Source of the DNA: Bacteroidales bacterium
Lineage (GTDB): Bacteria > Bacteroidota > Bacteroidia > Bacteroidales > WCHB1-69
Assembly (NCBI GenBank): GCA_017615795.1
Contig: JAFZZK010000045.1
Span: 1 to 64,000 of the forward strand
DNA: 64,000 bases
Reading direction: 5' to 3'
Shown: positions 40,549 through 51,075 of the stretch, one piece after another
Numbering within the stretch: position 1 is the stretch's first letter
Layout: the number at the start of each line of letters is the position of its first letter
The notes under the pieces: generated by a model
Told to the model about the DNA's origin: nothing
Database searches by the model: none
What the model saw: only the letters and a program-made list of their open reading frames with translations
Translations under genes and position numbers: made by a program

Positions 40549-43404
40549 ATGATAATCAAAGACGACTTTGTCAATAGACACAATGGCCCGAGCAATGAGG
40601 AACGCCAGCACATGCTGGACGTTATCGGTGTCAAAACGATGGATGAACTGATCGAGAAGACTGTGCCGGCGGCCATCCGCCTGCCCAAACCTTTAGACCT
40701 TCCCGCTGGACTGACCGAGGGCGAGTACCTCAACACAGTTCATGCTGTGATGGCTAAGAACAAGGTTTACCGCTCCTTCATCGGTATGGGTTACTACAAC
40801 ACCTTCACCCCCGCCGTGATCCTGCGCAACATCTTTGAGAATCCGGGTTGGTACACCTCCTACACCCCGTACCAGGCCGAGATTTCCCAAGGCCGCATCG
40901 AAGCACTGCTCAACTACCAGACCATGATCAGCTCCCTGACCGCCATGCCGTTGGCCAATGCCTCCATGCTGGACGACGCCACCGCTGCCGGCGAGATGAT
41001 GCTCATGTTCTTCCGCAGCCGCACCCGCGACCAGCAGAAGAACAACGTCTGCAAGTACTTCGTTGCCGACGACGTGTTCGCACACAGCATCGGTGTGATG
41101 AAGACCAACGCAGCCCCGCAAGGCATCGAACTGGTGATTGGCAAGGTCGGCGAAGTGCAACTTGACGAGACCTTCTTCGGCGCCATGGTGCAATATCCCA
41201 ACCAATATGGCGGCATCGGTGACTTCCGCAAGTTTGTGGAAGATGCCCATGCCAAGAACATCTTCGTGGGCGTGGCCACCGACCTGCTGGCCCTGACGCT
41301 GCTCACCCCTCCGGGCGAGTGGGGTGCCGACTGTGTGGTCGGTTCCACCCAGCGCTTCGGTCTGCCTCTTGGCTACGGCAGCCCCGCAGCTGGCTTCTAC
41401 GCCTGCCGCGACACGTTCCTTCGCCAGATGCCCGGCCGTATCATCGGCGTCACCGTGGATGCCCAAGGCAACCGCGCCGTCCGCATGGCCCTGCAAACCC
41501 GCGAGCAGCACATCAAACGTGACCGCGCCACTTCCAACATCTGCACCGCCAGCGCCCTCACCGCCATCATGGCCGGCTTCTACGGCATGTGGCACGGCGC
41601 AGAAGGACTGAAGAACAAGGCCGTCAAAATCAACGTGCTCACCGGCGTCCTCGCCCAAGAGTCCAAGAAATACGGCTACGATCCCACCGACACCTTCTTC
41701 GACACGGTCTGCATGTCTGTGCCAGCCGGCATCACCACCAAGGACGTGGAAAAAGTCGCCCTGGCCAAGAAAGTCAATCTCCGCTACTGGTGCGAGAGCT
41801 GCCTGAGCATCTCCCTCGACGAGACGGTCACCCACGACGACGTGAACATGATTCTCGAAATTCTGGCCACCGCCGCCGGCAAGCCTTTCACACCGCACGT
41901 GTGCGACGGCAAATGCGGCATCCCCGACCTGCACATTCCCGCCGAATTGGCCCGTAAGAGTCCCTTCATGCAACAATCCATCTTCCAGAAATATCACTCT
42001 GAGACGGAGATGATGCGCTACATGAAGATGCTGGAGGTAAAGGATCTCTCGCTGAACCGTGCCATGATTCCGCTGGGATCCTGCACGATGAAGTTGAACG
42101 CCGCCGCCGAAATGCTGCCGCTGAGCTGGCCCGAGGCGTGCAACATCCACCCCTACGCCCCTGCTGACCAAGCCGAGGGTTATCGCCAAATCATCGAAGA
42201 GGTGAGCCAATGGCTCTGCACCATCACGGGCTTCAAAGCCGTGTCGCTGCAACCCAACTCCGGTGCCGCAGGCGAGTATGCCGGCATGACCGTCATCCGC
42301 AACTATCACCTCAGCCGCGGCGAGGGACACCGCAACATCTGCCTCATCCCCGCCTCCGCACACGGCACCAACCCCGCCTCTTCTGCCAAGGCCGGCAACA
42401 AGATCGTGGTCATCAAATCCACCGAGAATGGTGAGGTCGATGTTGAAGACCTGCGCGCCAAGGCCGAGCAGTACCGCGACAACCTCTCCTGCCTGATGAT
42501 CACCTATCCTTCCACGCACGGTGCCTTCGAGGAGAGAATTCTCGACATCATCAAGATCGTCCACGACAACGGCGGTCTCGTCTATATGGACGGCGCGAAC
42601 ATGAATGCCCAAGTGGGTCTCACCTCACCAGGCAGCATGGGTGCCGACGTCTGCCACCTTAACCTGCACAAGACCTTCGCCATGCCCCACGGCGGCGGCG
42701 GTCCCGGTGTCGGCCCGATTGCAGTCTGCGAAAAACTGGTCGATTTCCTGCCCAACCACGCCTTCGTCACCACGGGTGGCAGCAAGGGCAGCCAAGTGGC
42801 CTCCACGCCGTTCGGCAGCGCCTACCTCCTGCCCATCACCTACGGCTACCTCAAGATGCTCGGCGGTGCCGGTCTGACCGAGGTCACCAAGAATGCCATC
42901 CTGAACGCCAACTACCTGCGCGCCCGTTTGCAGGATCACTACAAGATCCTCTACACCGGAGCTCAAGGCATGTGTGCACACGAGATGATCCTCGACTGCA
43001 ACGCATTCGACCGCAGCGCCGGCGTACAAGTCGGCGACATTGCCAAGCGTCTCATGGACTACGGTTTCCACGCTCCCACCGTGGCCTTCCCGGTTCACGG
43101 CACGCTGATGGTGGAGCCCACCGAGAGCGAACCACTCAGCGAGCTTGACCGTTTCTGCGACGCTATGATCGCCATCCGCCAAGAGATCCGCGACATCGAG
43201 GAGGGACGCGCCGACCGCGACAACAACCTCATCAAAAACGCACCGCACACGATGAACGTGGTCTGCGCCGACGAATGGACTCGCCCGTACACCCGTCAGC
43301 AAGCCGCCTTCCCGTTGGAACACACCGAGAAGTACTGGCCTACTGTCGGCAAGATCGACGACGCCTACGGCGACCGTAATCTGGTGTGCGTAGTGAATGA
43401 ATAA
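40549..43404 (+). CDS. gcvP: Glycine dehydrogenase (decarboxylating), P-protein
   Basis: A 951-residue full-length P-protein of the glycine cleavage system, which decarboxylates glycine and loads the aminomethyl group on the H-protein. It begins FVNRHNGPSNEERQHMLDVI; the PLP lysine is in HLNLHKTFAMPHGGGGPG, near two-thirds of the length. It is the fused form, not the split gcvPA/gcvPB. The genes for H- and T-proteins are elsewhere. It is monocistronic with a very strong terminator. Confidence 0.97.
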   Translation: MIIKDDFVNRHNGPSNEERQHMLDVIGVKTMDELIEKTVPAAIRLPKPLDLPAGLTEGEYLNTVHAVMAKNKVYRSFIGMGYYNTFTPAVILRNIFENPGWYTSYTPYQAEISQGRIEALLNYQTMISSLTAMPLANASMLDDATAAGEMMLMFFRSRTRDQQKNNVCKYFVADDVFAHSIGVMKTNAAPQGIELVIGKVGEVQLDETFFGAMVQYPNQYGGIGDFRKFVEDAHAKNIFVGVATDLLALTLLTPPGEWGADCVVGSTQRFGLPLGYGSPAAGFYACRDTFLRQMPGRIIGVTVDAQGNRAVRMALQTREQHIKRDRATSNICTASALTAIMAGFYGMWHGAEGLKNKAVKINVLTGVLAQESKKYGYDPTDTFFDTVCMSVPAGITTKDVEKVALAKKVNLRYWCESCLSISLDETVTHDDVNMILEILATAAGKPFTPHVCDGKCGIPDLHIPAELARKSPFMQQSIFQKYHSETEMMRYMKMLEVKDLSLNRAMIPLGSCTMKLNAAAEMLPLSWPEACNIHPYAPADQAEGYRQIIEEVSQWLCTITGFKAVSLQPNSGAAGEYAGMTVIRNYHLSRGEGHRNICLIPASAHGTNPASSAKAGNKIVVIKSTENGEVDVEDLRAKAEQYRDNLSCLMITYPSTHGAFEERILDIIKIVHDNGGLVYMDGANMNAQVGLTSPGSMGADVCHLNLHKTFAMPHGGGGPGVGPIAVCEKLVDFLPNHAFVTTGGSKGSQVASTPFGSAYLLPITYGYLKMLGGAGLTEVTKNAILNANYLRARLQDHYKILYTGAQGMCAHEMILDCNAFDRSAGVQVGDIAKRLMDYGFHAPTVAFPVHGTLMVEPTESEPLSELDRFCDAMIAIRQEIRDIEEGRADRDNNLIKNAPHTMNVVCADEWTRPYTRQQAAFPLEHTEKYWPTVGKIDDAYGDRNLVCVVNE

Positions 43405-43458
43405 CATCCCGCATCGAGCAAGCGGGTTTCCTCCCACTTTGCAACTTTGCAACAATTT

Positions 43459-43500
43459 ATGTAGGAGCATCTTCGAAAGGTGCTCCTACATTGTTTTTTT
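43459..43500 (+). terminator. Terminator of gcvP
   Basis: A perfect 11-bp stem, ATGTAGGAGCA (43459-43469) with TGCTCCTACAT (43481-43491), then a T-tract. Confidence 0.92.
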
Positions 43501-43503
43501 TCG

Positions 43504-43511
43504 TACCTTTG
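43504..43511 (+). promoter_or_regulatory. Promoter -7 element of gldFG
   Basis: TACCTTTG, immediately after the gcvP terminator and 19 bp before the gldF ATG. Confidence 0.6.
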
Positions 43512-43530
43512 CGCCCTAAATATAGATTGC

Positions 43531-44262
43531 ATGTACAGCTTGTATATCAAAGAGATAAAATCATTTCTAAGCTCCATTATCGGCTATATCTTCGTAGGGG
43601 TGTTCCTAATCATCTCCGGATTGTTCCTGTGGGTGTTCCCCAACGTGGACAACGTGATGGATGCCGGGCTTGCCGACCTGCACGGGCTTTTCAACCTGTC
43701 GCAGTTCCTTTTCCTCTTCTTGGTGCCCGCCATCACCATGCGTTCCTTTGCTGAAGAACGCCGCACCGGCACCATGGACCTTCTGCTCACAAAGCCCCTG
43801 ACAGACATGCAGATCATCTGGGCCAAGTTCCTGTCCTGCCTTACCCTGCTCGTCATCGCCCTGATCCCCACCCTGGTCTATGTCGTCTCCATTGTGCTGT
43901 TGGGCAACCCCGTGGGCAACATGGACATGGGCAGTACTTGGGGATCTTATCTCGGTCTCATCCTCCTTGGGGCCACCTACATCTCCATCGGCATCTTCTC
44001 CTCGGCGTTGACCAACAACCAGATTATCGCCTTCATCATCGCCGCGCCGCTCTGCTTCATCCTCTCCTTTGGATTCGCTTTCATATACTCATTCGAATCG
44101 CTTGGAGCGTTCGGCTATTACATCAAGTCCATCGGCATCGAACATCACTACGCCTCCATCAGCAAAGGCGTGATTGACAGTCGGGACATCGTCTATTTCT
44201 GTAGTGTCATCTTCATCTTCCTCTTCGGCACGCGCATCGTACTTCTCAAACGCAAATGGTAA
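43531..44262 (+). CDS. gldF: ABC transporter permease GldF
   Basis: A 243-residue inner-membrane protein with six hydrophobic helices, of the ABC-2 permease type. The start MYSLYIKEIKSFLSSIIGYI and the AEERRTGTMDLLLTKPLTD loop are typical of GldF. It should form a complex with GldG and with the ATPase encoded at 17.3 kb. The ATG at 43531 lies after the promoter, unlike upstream in-frame starts. gldG follows after 19 bp. Confidence 0.9.
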   Translation: MYSLYIKEIKSFLSSIIGYIFVGVFLIISGLFLWVFPNVDNVMDAGLADLHGLFNLSQFLFLFLVPAITMRSFAEERRTGTMDLLLTKPLTDMQIIWAKFLSCLTLLVIALIPTLVYVVSIVLLGNPVGNMDMGSTWGSYLGLILLGATYISIGIFSSALTNNQIIAFIIAAPLCFILSFGFAFIYSFESLGAFGYYIKSIGIEHHYASISKGVIDSRDIVYFCSVIFIFLFGTRIVLLKRKW

Positions 44263-44281
44263 ATTGGAAAGGAACGGCACT

Positions 44282-46051
44282 ATGAAAAAGAACACTGGCA
44301 GCAAAAGCAGCATACAATTCAAAAGAAGCACCCTCCTCGGACTTCTTGTGGCGGTGGCGATCCTTGTCGTCGTCAACATACTCTCCTCGTTTCTTTTCTT
44401 CCGCATCGACCTGACGAAGGACAAACGGCACTCGCTGTCGCCCTCGACCATCGAGATGCTGAAGAACCTGGACGACCGCGTTTATTTCCGGGTTTACCTC
44501 AAAGGAAAAAACCAGCCCGCAGATTATCAACTGTTTGCAAAACAGGTGGAACAGATGCTGCAAGATTTCCGCAGCTATTCCAAGAATGTCTATTTCGAGT
44601 TCATCGACCCCATGGAGGGCAAGAGCGGCGAAGAGGTCAACTCCATATTGGCCGAGTTCGTCCGGAAAGGGCTGGAGCCCATTCCCATCAGCCGCGAGGA
44701 TGTGTCGGGCTACTCCACGCACATGGTGATTCCCGGTGCCATCGTCTCCTATCGCGGCAAGGAGTACCCCGCCCAGGTGGTCGTCGCCGACCCGTCGGGA
44801 GCCGACTGGCTTCAATACTCCATACAAGAGCTGGAGTACAACCTTGTCTCCCCCATCCGTCGTCTCATGAAAACAGAAAAACCGGTTGTGGCTTACCTTG
44901 AGGGCCATGGAGAGCTGGATTTCTACAACACCTGCTGGACCGCCATGCAGCTGCAGCGTTTCTACAACGTTACCCGCATCGTGCTCGACGGGAAGATCAA
45001 CGCCCTGCGCAACATCAGCATAGCCGACTCCGCGACACAAACCCTCAAGTTGGGCGACAACAAGTACGACGTGCTCATCATCGCGCAACCCACCCAGCCG
45101 TTCAAGGAGTTCGACAAGTACATCCTCGACCAGTTCGTGATGCGCGGCGGCAAGATCCTCTGGCTCATCGACAACACCACAGCCGCATTGGACAGTCTGC
45201 AAAGCACGCCCGAATTTTTCGCAACCCCGCGCTCCCTTTACATCAACGATCTTTTCTTCACCTACGGGGTACGCATCAACCCCAACCTCATCCAAGACCT
45301 CAGCTGCCTGCCCATTCCGCAGCAGGTTGGCATGCTGGGCGACCAACCGCAATACAAGTTCATGGCCTTTCCGTACAGCCTGGACATTGTCAACTTCAGC
45401 GACCATCCTATAGTACGCAATATCAAGGAGATCAAGTCCGACTTTGCCGGTTCCATCGACATGGTGGGCAAGTCTGAGAATCTCACCAAGACCCCGTTGA
45501 TGTTCAGCTCCGAGCGTTCCAAGTTGGTGCCCGCGCCCTCCATCGTTTCGCTGCGCGTGGCACTCACCAAGCCCAACATGCAGGAGTACGCCTTCCACAA
45601 CCTGCCCGTCGCGGTGCTGGTGGAAGGCACCTTCGAGTCCGCCTTCAAAGGCATCCTTCCCATCGAGTTCGACACCATCAAGGAACTCGACTACCGCGAC
45701 CATAGTGTGCCCACCCGCCAGATCTTCGTGGCGGACGGCGACATCATCCGCAACCCCTTCGACCGCAAACGTAACCAGCCCTATCCTGCCGGCTACGACA
45801 TCTATACCCGCACCATGTACGATAACACCCAATTTATCGTTAATTGTGTCAACTATCTTTGCGACGACGATGACCTGCTGCAACTGCGCGCCAAGAACTT
45901 CAAAATCGGTTCCCTCAACCAGGAGAAAATCAGAGGCAAGAAAGTCAAACTCGCCCTCCTCAACATCGGCATACCGCTCCTGTTGATTTCCCTGCTCGGC
46001 ATCGTGCTCATCGTGACTCGCAAGGTGCGTTTTTCCAAAAAGGACAAATAA
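44282..46051 (+). CDS. gldG: Gliding-type ABC transporter component GldG
   Basis: A 589-residue membrane protein: an N-terminal transmembrane helix (about 15-40), a large periplasmic domain (RIDLTKDKRHSLSPSTIEML, VAYLEGHGELDF, FVMRGGKILWLIDNTTAALD) and a C-terminal helix (about 560-580) before a basic tail. This is the GldG/DUF4350-like architecture. The transported molecule of GldAFG is unknown. The frame extends upstream into gldF, but 44282 is the start that gives the usual short cytoplasmic N-terminus. Confidence 0.9.
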   Translation: MKKNTGSKSSIQFKRSTLLGLLVAVAILVVVNILSSFLFFRIDLTKDKRHSLSPSTIEMLKNLDDRVYFRVYLKGKNQPADYQLFAKQVEQMLQDFRSYSKNVYFEFIDPMEGKSGEEVNSILAEFVRKGLEPIPISREDVSGYSTHMVIPGAIVSYRGKEYPAQVVVADPSGADWLQYSIQELEYNLVSPIRRLMKTEKPVVAYLEGHGELDFYNTCWTAMQLQRFYNVTRIVLDGKINALRNISIADSATQTLKLGDNKYDVLIIAQPTQPFKEFDKYILDQFVMRGGKILWLIDNTTAALDSLQSTPEFFATPRSLYINDLFFTYGVRINPNLIQDLSCLPIPQQVGMLGDQPQYKFMAFPYSLDIVNFSDHPIVRNIKEIKSDFAGSIDMVGKSENLTKTPLMFSSERSKLVPAPSIVSLRVALTKPNMQEYAFHNLPVAVLVEGTFESAFKGILPIEFDTIKELDYRDHSVPTRQIFVADGDIIRNPFDRKRNQPYPAGYDIYTRTMYDNTQFIVNCVNYLCDDDDLLQLRAKNFKIGSLNQEKIRGKKVKLALLNIGIPLLLISLLGIVLIVTRKVRFSKKDK

Positions 46052-46083
46052 TTCTATTATTCATTAAAAATATCATCACTCAA

Positions 46084-48891
46084 ATGAAAAAACTCTTTCT
46101 TATCCTCAGTATCGTCCTCACGGCAGTCTTTGCTTTCGGCCAGGACGTAAAACTGAACGAAAACATCAAGAACGACCCGCGTGTCCGCATCGGCAAGTTG
46201 GACAATGGCCTGACTTACTACATCCGCCAAAACGCCCAACCCAAGAAGGTTGTGGAATTCCGCTTGGCCGTGAACGCCGGATCCAACCAGGAGAACGACA
46301 ACCAGCGCGGCCTGGCCCACTTCACAGAGCACATGGCCTTCAACGGCATTGAAGGAATGCCCGGCAACACGATGATCGACAAGTTGCAAAGCCTCGGTGT
46401 GGTCTTCGGTGCCGACCTCAACGCCTACACCTCCTTCGACGAGACGGTCTATATGATTCCCATGCCGCTCGACGACCCCAAGAACCTTGACCTTGGACTT
46501 CAAATTTTGCGTGGCTGGGCGCATGGTCTGCTCTACGACCATAATGAAATCGACGCTGAAAGAGGCGTCATTACCGAAGAGTACCGTCTCGGACTCGGCG
46601 CCGATGACCGCATGCGCAAAGAGTATTGGCCTATTCTCATGAAAGACTCCCGCTATGCTGACCGCATGCCCATCGGCCAACTTGACATTATACAACATTT
46701 CGACTACCAAGTCATCAAAGATTTTTACCACGACTGGTATCGTCCTGACTTGCAAGCTGTTATTGTGGTTGGTGACATCAATGTCGATGAAGTTGAGGGC
46801 AAAATCAAGAAACTCTTCAGCGATATTCCCGCCGTACAGAACCCACGCGTCAAGGAGAGATATCAAATCGCGGGCAACAAGGAGCCGCTCGTGGCCGTCT
46901 GCACCGACAAGGAGGCTGCCGGCAACAGCGTGATGCTCATCCGCAAATTCCCCCATTTCGCCATCCAGTCCAACGGCGACTTCCGCAAACAACTCATCAT
47001 CGACCTTTACAATGAAATGTTCGAAGCCCGATATGACGAGATGACCCAAGACACCAAATGTCCGTTCATCGGCGCCAATGCTGGTTATTCCCAATTCATC
47101 GGCCTCACCGACATGTACGGTTCCCAAGCCGCCAGCAAGGAGAACAAAATCCTCGAATCCATCGAGATTCTGATGCGCGAAGACTACCGCGTGCTGAAAC
47201 ATGGTTTCCTACAGACAGAACTTGACCGCGCCAAGGTCACCCTGCTCGAACGCTACGAACGTGCCTCCAACGAGGTCGACAAGACCGAATCTTCCCGCTA
47301 CGCATCCGAATACGTGAGCAACTTCCTTTATGGCGATCCCATTCCTGGCGCAAAGCGTGAATACACCCTCGCCAAGAAACTCCTCGACGGCATCAAACTT
47401 ACCGAAGTCAACGGCATGGCACAAAGATGGATTACGCCCGAAAACCTTGTCGTGATTGTCACTGCCCCTGAAAAAGAAGGCGTGAATGTGCCCACCAAGG
47501 ATGAGATTCTCAAGGTTATCACCAACGAAAACCTGAAAAATGTACAACCATACGTTGACACGTACAAAGAGCAGGAGATTGTGGAAAAAAGCTCCCTCAA
47601 ACCCGGATCCATTCTCAGAACCGAAGAGATTCCGGCTATTAATGCCAAGAAGGTGATTCTCTCCAACGGTATCGAAGTCATCCTCAAAAAGACCGACTAC
47701 AAAAATGACGAGATTCTCTTTACCGCCACCAGCAAGGGTGGACTCAGCCTCTACAAGGAGGAAGATATCCCCTCTGCTTACTTCTCCGCAGACATCATTG
47801 ACCGCAGCGGTATCGCCGACATCGACTACAACTCCCTGACCAAGAAACTCAAGACCAAACAAGCGGGTGTCACCCCCGACATCGGATCCATGACCGAGAG
47901 CCTCGAAGGCTCCTCCACCCCCAAGGACCTTGAATTCTTCTTCCAGTACCTCAACGCCTTCTTCACCAACCCGCGTGCCGACAAAAACGCCTGTGAGTTG
48001 GTAATCAACGAGACAAAGGAACAACTCAAAATGCTCCAAGCCAACGTCATGTACCACTTCATCGGAGCTCTCCTCGAAAAGGCCACCCAGAATGACCCCT
48101 ACTTGGTGAACCCGATTTCCATGACTCCCGAATATCTTGACAAGGTTGACTTCGAGAAGGCCGTCAAAATATACAAGGAACGTTTCGCCAACCCTGCCGA
48201 CTTTACTTACATCTTTGTCGGCAACTTCGACGAAAAAATGATGAACGAACTTCTGTGCATATACCTGGGCTCCATGAACACCAGCAAAGAAAAAGAAAAC
48301 TTTAAAGATGTTTTCAAAAAGCCCGCCGATGCTATCCAAAAGGCTGAAGTCAGATACGGACAAGAAGAACAAGGCTGGATGGGACTCTATTTCAACCATC
48401 CTTACGACTACAATGCAAAGAATAATATGATAGTCAATGTGCTGGGTGAGGTAGTAAACCAATATCTGCTTGAGATTGTCCGCGAGAAGATGGGTGACGT
48501 CTACTCCCCGATGTCACAGATGGGCGGCCAGAAACTGCCGGATCCCACCTACACGCTGATGATCATGCTGAGCTGCAGTCCCCAAAAAACCGACAAGCTC
48601 GCCGACGTTTGCATCGACATCCTCAAGAACATCGGCAAGAAGGGTGCAAACAAGCAAATGCTCTCCAAGATCAAGAAGCAACTGATTGCCACTCGTGAGA
48701 AGAACATCCAGACCAATCGTTTTTGGCTCAATTACATCAACAACAAAGTACTGTACAACGACGACATGAACGCAGTCAACGAATATACCGACATGGTGAA
48801 CTCCGTGACGAGCAAGGACATTGTCAACTTCATGAAAAAGTACTTCAAGTACGACAATTACGTGCGTGTTGACCTGAAGCCTGAGAAATAA
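46084..48891 (+). CDS. M16-family zinc peptidase (PqqL-like), two-domain
   Basis: A 935-residue exported metallopeptidase. A signal peptide (about 1-20) precedes an active M16 half with the inverted zinc motif HFTEH (His79, Glu82, His83) and the downstream acidic segment ERGVITEEYR; the C-terminal half is a second, inactive M16 domain, as in PqqL and pitrilysin-like enzymes. In the periplasm it would degrade or process peptides. It lies 32 bp after gldG and 39 bp before ahcY, without terminators between, so partial co-transcription is possible. Confidence 0.92.
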   Translation: MKKLFLILSIVLTAVFAFGQDVKLNENIKNDPRVRIGKLDNGLTYYIRQNAQPKKVVEFRLAVNAGSNQENDNQRGLAHFTEHMAFNGIEGMPGNTMIDKLQSLGVVFGADLNAYTSFDETVYMIPMPLDDPKNLDLGLQILRGWAHGLLYDHNEIDAERGVITEEYRLGLGADDRMRKEYWPILMKDSRYADRMPIGQLDIIQHFDYQVIKDFYHDWYRPDLQAVIVVGDINVDEVEGKIKKLFSDIPAVQNPRVKERYQIAGNKEPLVAVCTDKEAAGNSVMLIRKFPHFAIQSNGDFRKQLIIDLYNEMFEARYDEMTQDTKCPFIGANAGYSQFIGLTDMYGSQAASKENKILESIEILMREDYRVLKHGFLQTELDRAKVTLLERYERASNEVDKTESSRYASEYVSNFLYGDPIPGAKREYTLAKKLLDGIKLTEVNGMAQRWITPENLVVIVTAPEKEGVNVPTKDEILKVITNENLKNVQPYVDTYKEQEIVEKSSLKPGSILRTEEIPAINAKKVILSNGIEVILKKTDYKNDEILFTATSKGGLSLYKEEDIPSAYFSADIIDRSGIADIDYNSLTKKLKTKQAGVTPDIGSMTESLEGSSTPKDLEFFFQYLNAFFTNPRADKNACELVINETKEQLKMLQANVMYHFIGALLEKATQNDPYLVNPISMTPEYLDKVDFEKAVKIYKERFANPADFTYIFVGNFDEKMMNELLCIYLGSMNTSKEKENFKDVFKKPADAIQKAEVRYGQEEQGWMGLYFNHPYDYNAKNNMIVNVLGEVVNQYLLEIVREKMGDVYSPMSQMGGQKLPDPTYTLMIMLSCSPQKTDKLADVCIDILKNIGKKGANKQMLSKIKKQLIATREKNIQTNRFWLNYINNKVLYNDDMNAVNEYTDMVNSVTSKDIVNFMKKYFKYDNYVRVDLKPEK

Positions 48892-48930
48892 ACATAATCC
48901 AACATTTGTTACACGAAAACTCATACAGAA

Positions 48931-50340
48931 ATGACTGATTACGAATTGAAAAACAAAGTGGCCGACATGTCGTTGGCCGACTGGGGCCGCAAAGACATTG
49001 ACGTTTCCCAAAAGGAGATGCCCGGCCTGCTGGCGCTGAGAGAAAAGTATGGCGACTCCAAGCCCCTGAATGGTGTGCGCATCATGGGTTCGCTGCACAT
49101 GACCATCCAAACTGCCGTCCTGATTGAGACGTTAGTTCACTTGGGTGCAGAGGTACGCTGGTGCAGCTGCAACATCTTTTCCACGCAGGATCACGCAGCC
49201 GCGGCCATCGCCGCCACGGGCGTGTCCGTGTTCGCCTGGAAAGGCGAGACTCTTGAAGATTACTGGTGGTGTACCAACCAGGCCCTTTCGTTCCCCGGCG
49301 GCAAAGGCCCGCAACTCATCGTGGACGACGGCGGCGTCGCCACCCTGCTCATCCATCTCGGCTACAAGGCGGAAGAGGATCCCACCATCCTCGACAAGAC
49401 CCCAGAGAACCACGAGCAGGCAGTCATCTTCCACACCCTCAAGGAGATTTTGAAAGAAGACCCGCACAAGTGGCACAACATGGTCAAGGAAATCAAGGGT
49501 GTCTCCGAGGAGACCACCACGGGCGTACACCGTCTTTATCAAATGATGGAGCGCGGCGAGCTGCTCTTCCCCGCCATCAATGTCAACGACTCCGTCACGA
49601 AGTCCAAGTTCGACAACAAATACGGATGCCGCGAGTCCTTGGCCGACGGCATCAAGCGTGCCACCGACATCATGCTCGCCGGCAAAGTGGTGTGCGTGTG
49701 TGGCTACGGCGACGTGGGCAAGGGCTGTGCCCAGTCCATGAAGTCCTACGGCGCGCGCGTCATCGTCACTGAAGTCGACCCCATCTGCGCATTGCAGGCC
49801 GCCATGGAGGGCTTTGAGGTCAAGACCGTGGAGGACGCCCTCCCCGAAGCCAACCTCTATGTCACCACCACTGGCAACTGCGATGTCATCACCGTGGAGC
49901 ATCTCAACAAGATGAAGGACCAGGCGATCGTCTGCAACATCGGGCACTTCGACAACGAAATCCAGGTCAGCGCCTTTGAGGCACAGCCCGGCATCACCAA
50001 GCGCAACATCAAGCCTCAGGTTGATGAGTACATCTTCCCCGACGGGCACTCCATCTTCATCCTGGCGGAAGGCCGTCTGGTGAACCTCGGATGCGCCACG
50101 GGACACCCCTCTTTCGTCATGAGCAACTCCTTCACCAACCAGACCATGGCGCAACTCGACCTGTGGCAACACGACTACAAGGTCGGCGTCTACAACCTGC
50201 CCAAGGAACTGGACGAGGAAGTTGCCCGCCTGCACCTCGGCAAGATTGGAGCCAAGCTCACCAAGCTTACCCAGAAGCAGGCCGACTACATCGGCGTTCC
50301 CATCGAAGGGCCGTTCAAATCAGATTTCTATCGATACTAA
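48931..50340 (+). CDS. ahcY: Adenosylhomocysteinase
   Basis: A 469-residue cytoplasmic enzyme that splits S-adenosylhomocysteine to adenosine and homocysteine, regenerating the methyl cycle. Motifs: [20 protein letters not shown] at the start, [20 protein letters not shown], and the NAD-binding [15 protein letters not shown]. The C-terminus ends FKSDFYRY as usual. The 39-bp leader has no room for an SAH riboswitch. Confidence 0.97.
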   Translation: MTDYELKNKVADMSLADWGRKDIDVSQKEMPGLLALREKYGDSKPLNGVRIMGSLHMTIQTAVLIETLVHLGAEVRWCSCNIFSTQDHAAAAIAATGVSVFAWKGETLEDYWWCTNQALSFPGGKGPQLIVDDGGVATLLIHLGYKAEEDPTILDKTPENHEQAVIFHTLKEILKEDPHKWHNMVKEIKGVSEETTTGVHRLYQMMERGELLFPAINVNDSVTKSKFDNKYGCRESLADGIKRATDIMLAGKVVCVCGYGDVGKGCAQSMKSYGARVIVTEVDPICALQAAMEGFEVKTVEDALPEANLYVTTTGNCDVITVEHLNKMKDQAIVCNIGHFDNEIQVSAFEAQPGITKRNIKPQVDEYIFPDGHSIFILAEGRLVNLGCATGHPSFVMSNSFTNQTMAQLDLWQHDYKVGVYNLPKELDEEVARLHLGKIGAKLTKLTQKQADYIGVPIEGPFKSDFYRY

Positions 50341-50344
50341 CCAA

Positions 50345-50373
50345 AAATCCCGCGGAAACGCGGGATTTTTTTT
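50345..50373 (+). terminator. Terminator of ahcY
   Basis: AAATCCCGCG pairs with CGCGGGATTT around a GAAA tetraloop, followed by T. Confidence 0.92.
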
Positions 50374-50482
50374 GAAAGTTATATACGTGATCGCACAAAG
50401 TCGGCTTCACAAGGAGGCGTCATAACGCTTTCCCGATTTTATGGTCTGGGGGAATGCGGCAGGTATTACGAGGGAACAAGGC

Positions 50483-51034
50483 TTAAAAATCCGAGAACTT
50501 TTCCGCAGCCTCCGTCTTGGAATTCTTACCATCCAAATAAGAAATGACATACGAGGAGGTGCTTCTATAACTGCATTTCGACAGCACCACCCTGTTACAG
50601 TCACCCGTAACCGTATCGGTGGCATTTTTCCATTCGGCATAATCAGTCACATACTTGACGTAGCCGCCCTCCTCCTTTAAACCTGTATATTCCTGATAAT
50701 CGGAACCATATTTTTCGGAAAGCATTTTCTTCAAGCTCTCGTAAGTGTAACTTGTACTTCTGTTGAAACAGACAAAGACACTACTCACCATGTGGGTTTT
50801 GGCGGCACAAGTCACCTCAAGTCTCACCTTCTCGCCAGCAAAGAGGCCCTTCATCACCATGAAATTATCGCGGCTGCCATTGGCTTCGGGCACAAAACCC
50901 TTACCTTTCAGCTTGGACGTAAAGGTGGACATCGTGCAATTCAGGCTGATGCCCATAAATTTCATCGGCTGTGTTTGGGCGAAGCCCACACAAAACATCA
51001 GCAAAAGCACTGTGGATAGTATCAGTTTTTTCAT
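50483..51034 (-). CDS. Exported protein of unknown function, 183 aa
   Basis: Family not recognised. A signal peptide (1-19, ending GFAQ) is followed by a compact domain beginning PMKFMGISLNCTMSTFTSKL, a pattern seen in small Bacteroidales periplasmic proteins. Five cysteines occur in the mature part. On the minus strand TATTTTTG (51070-51063) upstream of the ATG is a likely promoter, placed within the 41-bp gap after the phosphodiester-glycosidase gene. Convergent with ahcY. Confidence 0.75.
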   Translation of the reverse strand: MKKLILSTVLLLMFCVGFAQTQPMKFMGISLNCTMSTFTSKLKGKGFVPEANGSRDNFMVMKGLFAGEKVRLEVTCAAKTHMVSSVFVCFNRSTSYTYESLKKMLSEKYGSDYQEYTGLKEEGGYVKYVTDYAEWKNATDTVTGDCNRVVLSKCSYRSTSSYVISYLDGKNSKTEAAEKFSDF

Positions 51035-51075
51035 CGCAGTTCAAAATAATCTAAACAGGCAGCAAAAATAATCAT

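Noticed and set aside
40693..42612. 639-aa open frame on the minus strand
   Set aside because: Antisense shadow of gcvP.
44174..44281. Upstream extension of GldG
   Set aside because: It overlaps gldF and gives a serine-rich leader that is not family-like; the ATG at 44282 fits.
48892..48930. SAH riboswitch before ahcY
   Set aside because: The gap is only 39 bp and shows no conserved fold.
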